This document shows positions 60,712 to 63,143 of a stretch of 63,143 nt of DNA, in pieces (the first letter of the stretch is position 1; every line of letters begins with the position of its first letter). This stretch comes from an uncultured Lachnospiraceae bacterium (GTDB lineage Bacteria > Bacillota > Clostridia > Lachnospirales > Anaerotignaceae). Both the position numbers and the translations under genes were made by a program. The stretch is from the NCBI GenBank assembly GCA_944384295.1, contig CALWSU010000011.1, positions 1-63,143 on the forward strand, in the 5' to 3' direction. Below the pieces are notes generated by a model. That model did not search any database and was not told the origin of the DNA. It saw nothing but the letters and a program-made list of their open reading frames with translations.

Positions 60712-60740
60712 AGAGGAGCGGAACATAAGGAGTACATTTC

Positions 60741-61007
60741 ATGAGCGAAAGACCAAAAAAAATTACGAAAGAAATTGCGATGCAGTTGGGTTTGGCAGAA
60801 GGCTGTCAAATACGATATGAAAAACAATATCAAGATAGCTGGCTGAAAAAAAGTTGGTGGGAACGACGTAATGGAAAAGTTTTAAAATTATGGACACATC
60901 AATTTGTAGTGGTATGGAATCAGGGTGGGTACAAAGAAGCGTTTGGCTATGGATTGCTATTTGGAGAAGATGGCGAAAAAATAGAAATCATAAAAAATAA
61001 CAAATAA
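60741..61007 (+). CDS. unknown phage early protein (88 residues)
   Basis: A basic, Trp-rich protein (SWLKKSWWERRNGKVLKLW near the middle) with a likely beta-rich C-terminus. AAGGAG lies ahead of the ATG at 60741. The charge and size are compatible with nucleic acid binding, but no family is recognised. It belongs to the run of early genes behind the promoter at 60319. Confidence 0.55.
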   Translation: MSERPKKITKEIAMQLGLAEGCQIRYEKQYQDSWLKKSWWERRNGKVLKLWTHQFVVVWNQGGYKEAFGYGLLFGEDGEKIEIIKNNK

Positions 61008-61049
61008 AAAATAACATAACAAATAACAAAAGAAAAGGGGCGATATTGC

Positions 61050-61562
61050 ATGGATAGAAAAAATGTAGAAGGATTTTTGAAAAAAGTATTGGGTTGGGAA
61101 AAAAGTATTGCACAAGAACAAATGCGATTGCAGCGTTTACAAGAAAAAATGGAATATATCGCATTACCAAATGCTTTGGGTGTGCGGTATAGTGGTGGCA
61201 AAACGGCAGACAGCGTGGCATATGCGGCACAACAAAGAGAAGAATATCAAAAGGAAATCGCAGCTTGTTATGAAAAAATAGAAACATATAAAGCGGCAGT
61301 TTGTCGGCTACATCGTTTGTTATATGCAGTGCTGGAAGAAAAAGAACGAAATATCATACTATGGCGTTGTGGAGAAGGACTCAACTGGACACAAATAGTC
61401 ATACGTTGCAATTATGCAAGATCACATTGTTTCCGAAAATATAATCATGCCTTGGAGGCTTTAGGCGAGATTTTTGAGGAAGAATTGGCGGAAGTGAATC
61501 AAAAGAAAAAAGAAATGGAAAAAGATGAGACATTCGGGGACTTTTTGGTACGCATGATGTGA
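61050..61562 (+). CDS. phage late-gene transcription regulator-like protein (ArpU/RinA type)
   Basis: Protein of 170 residues. The N-terminal half is coiled-coil (residues 10-40 and 65-90). The C-terminal part has a sigma-70 region-4-like helix-turn-helix (ERNIILWRCGEGLNWTQIVIRC followed by the recognition helix and FRKYNHALEAL). This layout is that of the phage late transcription regulators placed just before terminase in Gram-positive phages. AAGGGGCG precedes the ATG. The gene lies 67 bases before a terminator and 165 bases before the small terminase, fitting a role as activator of the packaging operon. Confidence 0.7.
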   Translation: MDRKNVEGFLKKVLGWEKSIAQEQMRLQRLQEKMEYIALPNALGVRYSGGKTADSVAYAAQQREEYQKEIAACYEKIETYKAAVCRLHRLLYAVLEEKERNIILWRCGEGLNWTQIVIRCNYARSHCFRKYNHALEALGEIFEEELAEVNQKKKEMEKDETFGDFLVRMM

Positions 61563-61617
61563 TAGTATGGTATCATACAAAAAAAGGCAAAGAACAGACA
61601 AAGAAATAACAAACATA

Positions 61618-61660
61618 AAAGAAGTTAGCACAAACAGAAAGGGCTAACTTCTTTGTTTTT
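61618..61660 (+). terminator. terminator before the packaging genes
   Basis: AAAGAAGTTAGC (61618-61629) pairs exactly with GCTAACTTCTTT (61643-61654), followed by GTTTTT. It ends the early transcript ahead of terminase, a place where a late regulator might act as antiterminator. Confidence 0.85.
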
Positions 61661-61727
61661 CAAAAAAATATGCTTTACAAATGTCTTTTTTGCCGCGAGT
61701 TTGTCGCAGAAAGGAGGTGAATACTAT

Positions 61728-62432
61728 ATGACTGCACAGCAGAAATTGCGAGAGCATATCAAAGAAGTGGCAGAATGGCGTAAAACAGGCATGACAAAAA
61801 AAGAAATTGCCAAAAGATTGAATCTGGCAGTCAATACGATGTATCGAGCAGCAAAAGCAGATGAGCAAATCGCAAAAGTGCTTTTTGGCGAAGAATATAC
61901 AAGCAAAAAAGAAATGGCAGTAGGAAAGCCAGAACAAAAAGCACAAGAAAAAGATACAGCACTACGAAAATATGACGCAATGACATCAGAAGAAACACAA
62001 ATACAGTTGGAGCACGAAGACATCACAGAAGCATTACAAGAGGAAGTGATAGAAGAAAAAGCAAAAACGAAACATTGTATTTGCCAAGGATTGCAAAAAC
62101 GCTGTACAGGATACCGTGCGACTGTGACGAAACATTATAAAGTCAAGCGCCCATTTTTAGATAAAAATGGTATGCCGATTTTAGATGGAGCAAAACGGCA
62201 AGTCATGACAGAAGAATTGGTAGAAGTAAAAGAAGTACAAGATATACCGCCAGATTTAGATGCGATTAAATTTTTTCTGATGAATCAAGAGAAAGAAACA
62301 TGGAAAATAGATCCGGAACGGATTCGACAGGAAGGAAAGAAAACAGACATCGAGCATACAAAGTCTTTTGAGAAATGGTTGCAAGAGATGGAAGAAATGG
62401 AGGAAACGGAAGAAATGGAACATGAAGAATAA
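61728..62432 (+). CDS. probable phage terminase small subunit
   Basis: Protein of 234 residues. An N-terminal helix-turn-helix (GMTKKEIAKRLNLAVNTMYRAAK) is followed by charged linkers and a central Lys-rich domain (VTKHYKVKRPFLDKNGMPIL), then PPDLDAIKFFLMNQEKETW as seen in small terminase subunits, and a Glu/Met-rich tail. It would recognise the packaging site and recruit the large subunit. Start ATG at 61728 follows AAGGAGGTGA. It overlaps the large subunit gene by 11 bases. Confidence 0.7.
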   Translation: MTAQQKLREHIKEVAEWRKTGMTKKEIAKRLNLAVNTMYRAAKADEQIAKVLFGEEYTSKKEMAVGKPEQKAQEKDTALRKYDAMTSEETQIQLEHEDITEALQEEVIEEKAKTKHCICQGLQKRCTGYRATVTKHYKVKRPFLDKNGMPILDGAKRQVMTEELVEVKEVQDIPPDLDAIKFFLMNQEKETWKIDPERIRQEGKKTDIEHTKSFEKWLQEMEEMEETEEMEHEE

Positions 62433-63143
62433 AATAAAAGATCCCAAACAATTTATCGAAAGTTTCTTACAAATCAAAACAAAAGAAGGAAAAATTGTAC
62501 CTTTTCATTTGAATGAAAGTCAAGAAAAGCTATATCAGGCAATGATGCGGCAAAGAAAGGAAGGAAAGCCGATTCGTATTCTGATATTAAAAGCCAGACA
62601 GATGGGATTTTCCACATTGACAGAAGGTTTGATTTTTCATGATTGTGTGACACATTTTCGACATAGTGCCATGATCATGGCGCACAAAGAAGAAGCAACA
62701 CAAAACTTATTTCAAATGTCAAAGTTATTTTATGAGAGATTGCCAGAATTTCTGCGACCCATGCGCAAAAGCAGCAATGCAAAAGAATTACTGTTTGAAA
62801 ATCCGACACAAAATGCAGAGGAAAAAGAAAAGTTTCCCGGTTTGCAAAGCAAAATCAAATGTACAACCGCTGGTGGAAAAGGGGTAGGGCGTTCGGATAC
62901 ACTGACTTGTTTACATGCTTCTGAAGTGGCTTTCTGGCCGGGAGATATTTTGCAAACATTGGCAGGGATTTTACAGGCAGTTCCAACTACACCAGAAAGT
63001 ATGGTGATATTGGAATCTACTGCAAATGGGTTTAACGCATTCAAAGAATTATGGGATCATGCAATGACAGGACAAAGTGATTTTGTGCCTTTATTCTTTC
63101 CGTGGTATGAAATGCAAACCTATCGTAAGCCATACCATGGGGA
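62422..63143 (+). CDS. phage terminase large subunit (partial, runs off the window)
   Basis: The first 240 residues of a terminase ATPase. Walker A is KARQMGFST (residues 57-65), the form with Gln and Phe used by terminases. The hydrophobic strand TLTCLHASEVAFW near 160 is the Walker B region, though Asp is replaced by Ser-Glu order (HASE). VILESTANG near 198 is the ATPase coupling motif. The nuclease domain is beyond the window. It translocates DNA into the prohead. The ATG lies in the end of the small subunit gene, a usual arrangement. Confidence 0.85.
   Translation, partial: MKNKIKDPKQFIESFLQIKTKEGKIVPFHLNESQEKLYQAMMRQRKEGKPIRILILKARQMGFSTLTEGLIFHDCVTHFRHSAMIMAHKEEATQNLFQMSKLFYERLPEFLRPMRKSSNAKELLFENPTQNAEEKEKFPGLQSKIKCTTAGGKGVGRSDTLTCLHASEVAFWPGDILQTLAGILQAVPTTPESMVILESTANGFNAFKELWDHAMTGQSDFVPLFFPWYEMQTYRKPYHG

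Noticed and set aside
1..63143. CRISPR array, rRNA operon or complete insertion sequence
   Set aside because: No regularly spaced repeats, rRNA segments or transposase genes were seen.

Overview
The window is AT-rich (about 60% A+T by eye) and reads as the chromosome of an anaerobic, low-GC Gram-positive bacterium of the class Clostridia. The evidence is a single-polypeptide [FeFe] hydrogenase, rubrerythrin, an IspH-ribosomal protein S1 fusion, strong AAGGAGG ribosome binding sites, sigma-A promoters with 17-nt spacers, a YtvI-type sporulation membrane protein, and LCP and LTA-synthase-like wall enzymes. A Lachnospirales or Anaerotignum-like host is my guess; no rRNA is present to test it.

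Layout. 0.2-8.1 kb: rpmB (minus), a stalk-domain secreted protein, rnz-tsaD, a PspA / SPFH-zinc-ribbon pair, a large unknown protein with a His/Cys-rich tail, a glyoxalase-like gene and tRNA-Lys(UUU). 8.2-14.8 kb: a NitT/TauT-type ABC transporter, the hydrogenase, a HAD phosphatase, an SDR reductase and a membrane protein. 14.9-21.7 kb: two DacF-like carboxypeptidases around an M50-like protein, scpA-scpB, rubrerythrin and a regulator, ending in rluB. 21.9-27.1 kb: a metabolic operon from a histidine phosphatase through a BaiN-like flavoprotein, cmk, plsC and ispH-rpsA. 27.6-30.1 kb: a polar amino acid ABC transporter. 30.3-42.0 kb: the conserved rimP-nusA-rnpM-ylxQ-infB-rbfA-nrnA-truB-ribF cluster, a DMT exporter, rpsO and pnp. 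42.4-53.6 kb, mostly minus strand: an LTA-synthase-like sulfatase, two LCP ligases, an MFS transporter, map, glycerate kinase and a GH26-like secreted hydrolase. 53.8-58.9 kb: an anchored protein, cardiolipin synthase, acyl-ACP thioesterase, ytvI and cysK. 59.3 kb to the end: the left part of a prophage, with a repressor, divergent promoters, small early genes, a late-transcription-regulator-like protein and terminase subunits; the large subunit runs off the window.

The most unusual thing seen is a two-copy structured intergenic element (42100-42393 and 44641-44870). Its copies share four or more hairpins, one with compensatory base changes. Each copy sits between two near-identical copies of a terminator-like hairpin that is specific to its own locus, as if insertion had duplicated the terminator. 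Its last hairpin also matches the rpsO terminator. Other points of note are an internal ribosome binding site and hairpin that could make free S1 from the ispH-rpsA gene, a 24-pair stem in the pnp leader, an M50-family protein lacking the second metal-binding histidine, a four-unit His/Cys repeat tail, and a prophage switch with identical operator repeats in two face-to-face promoters.
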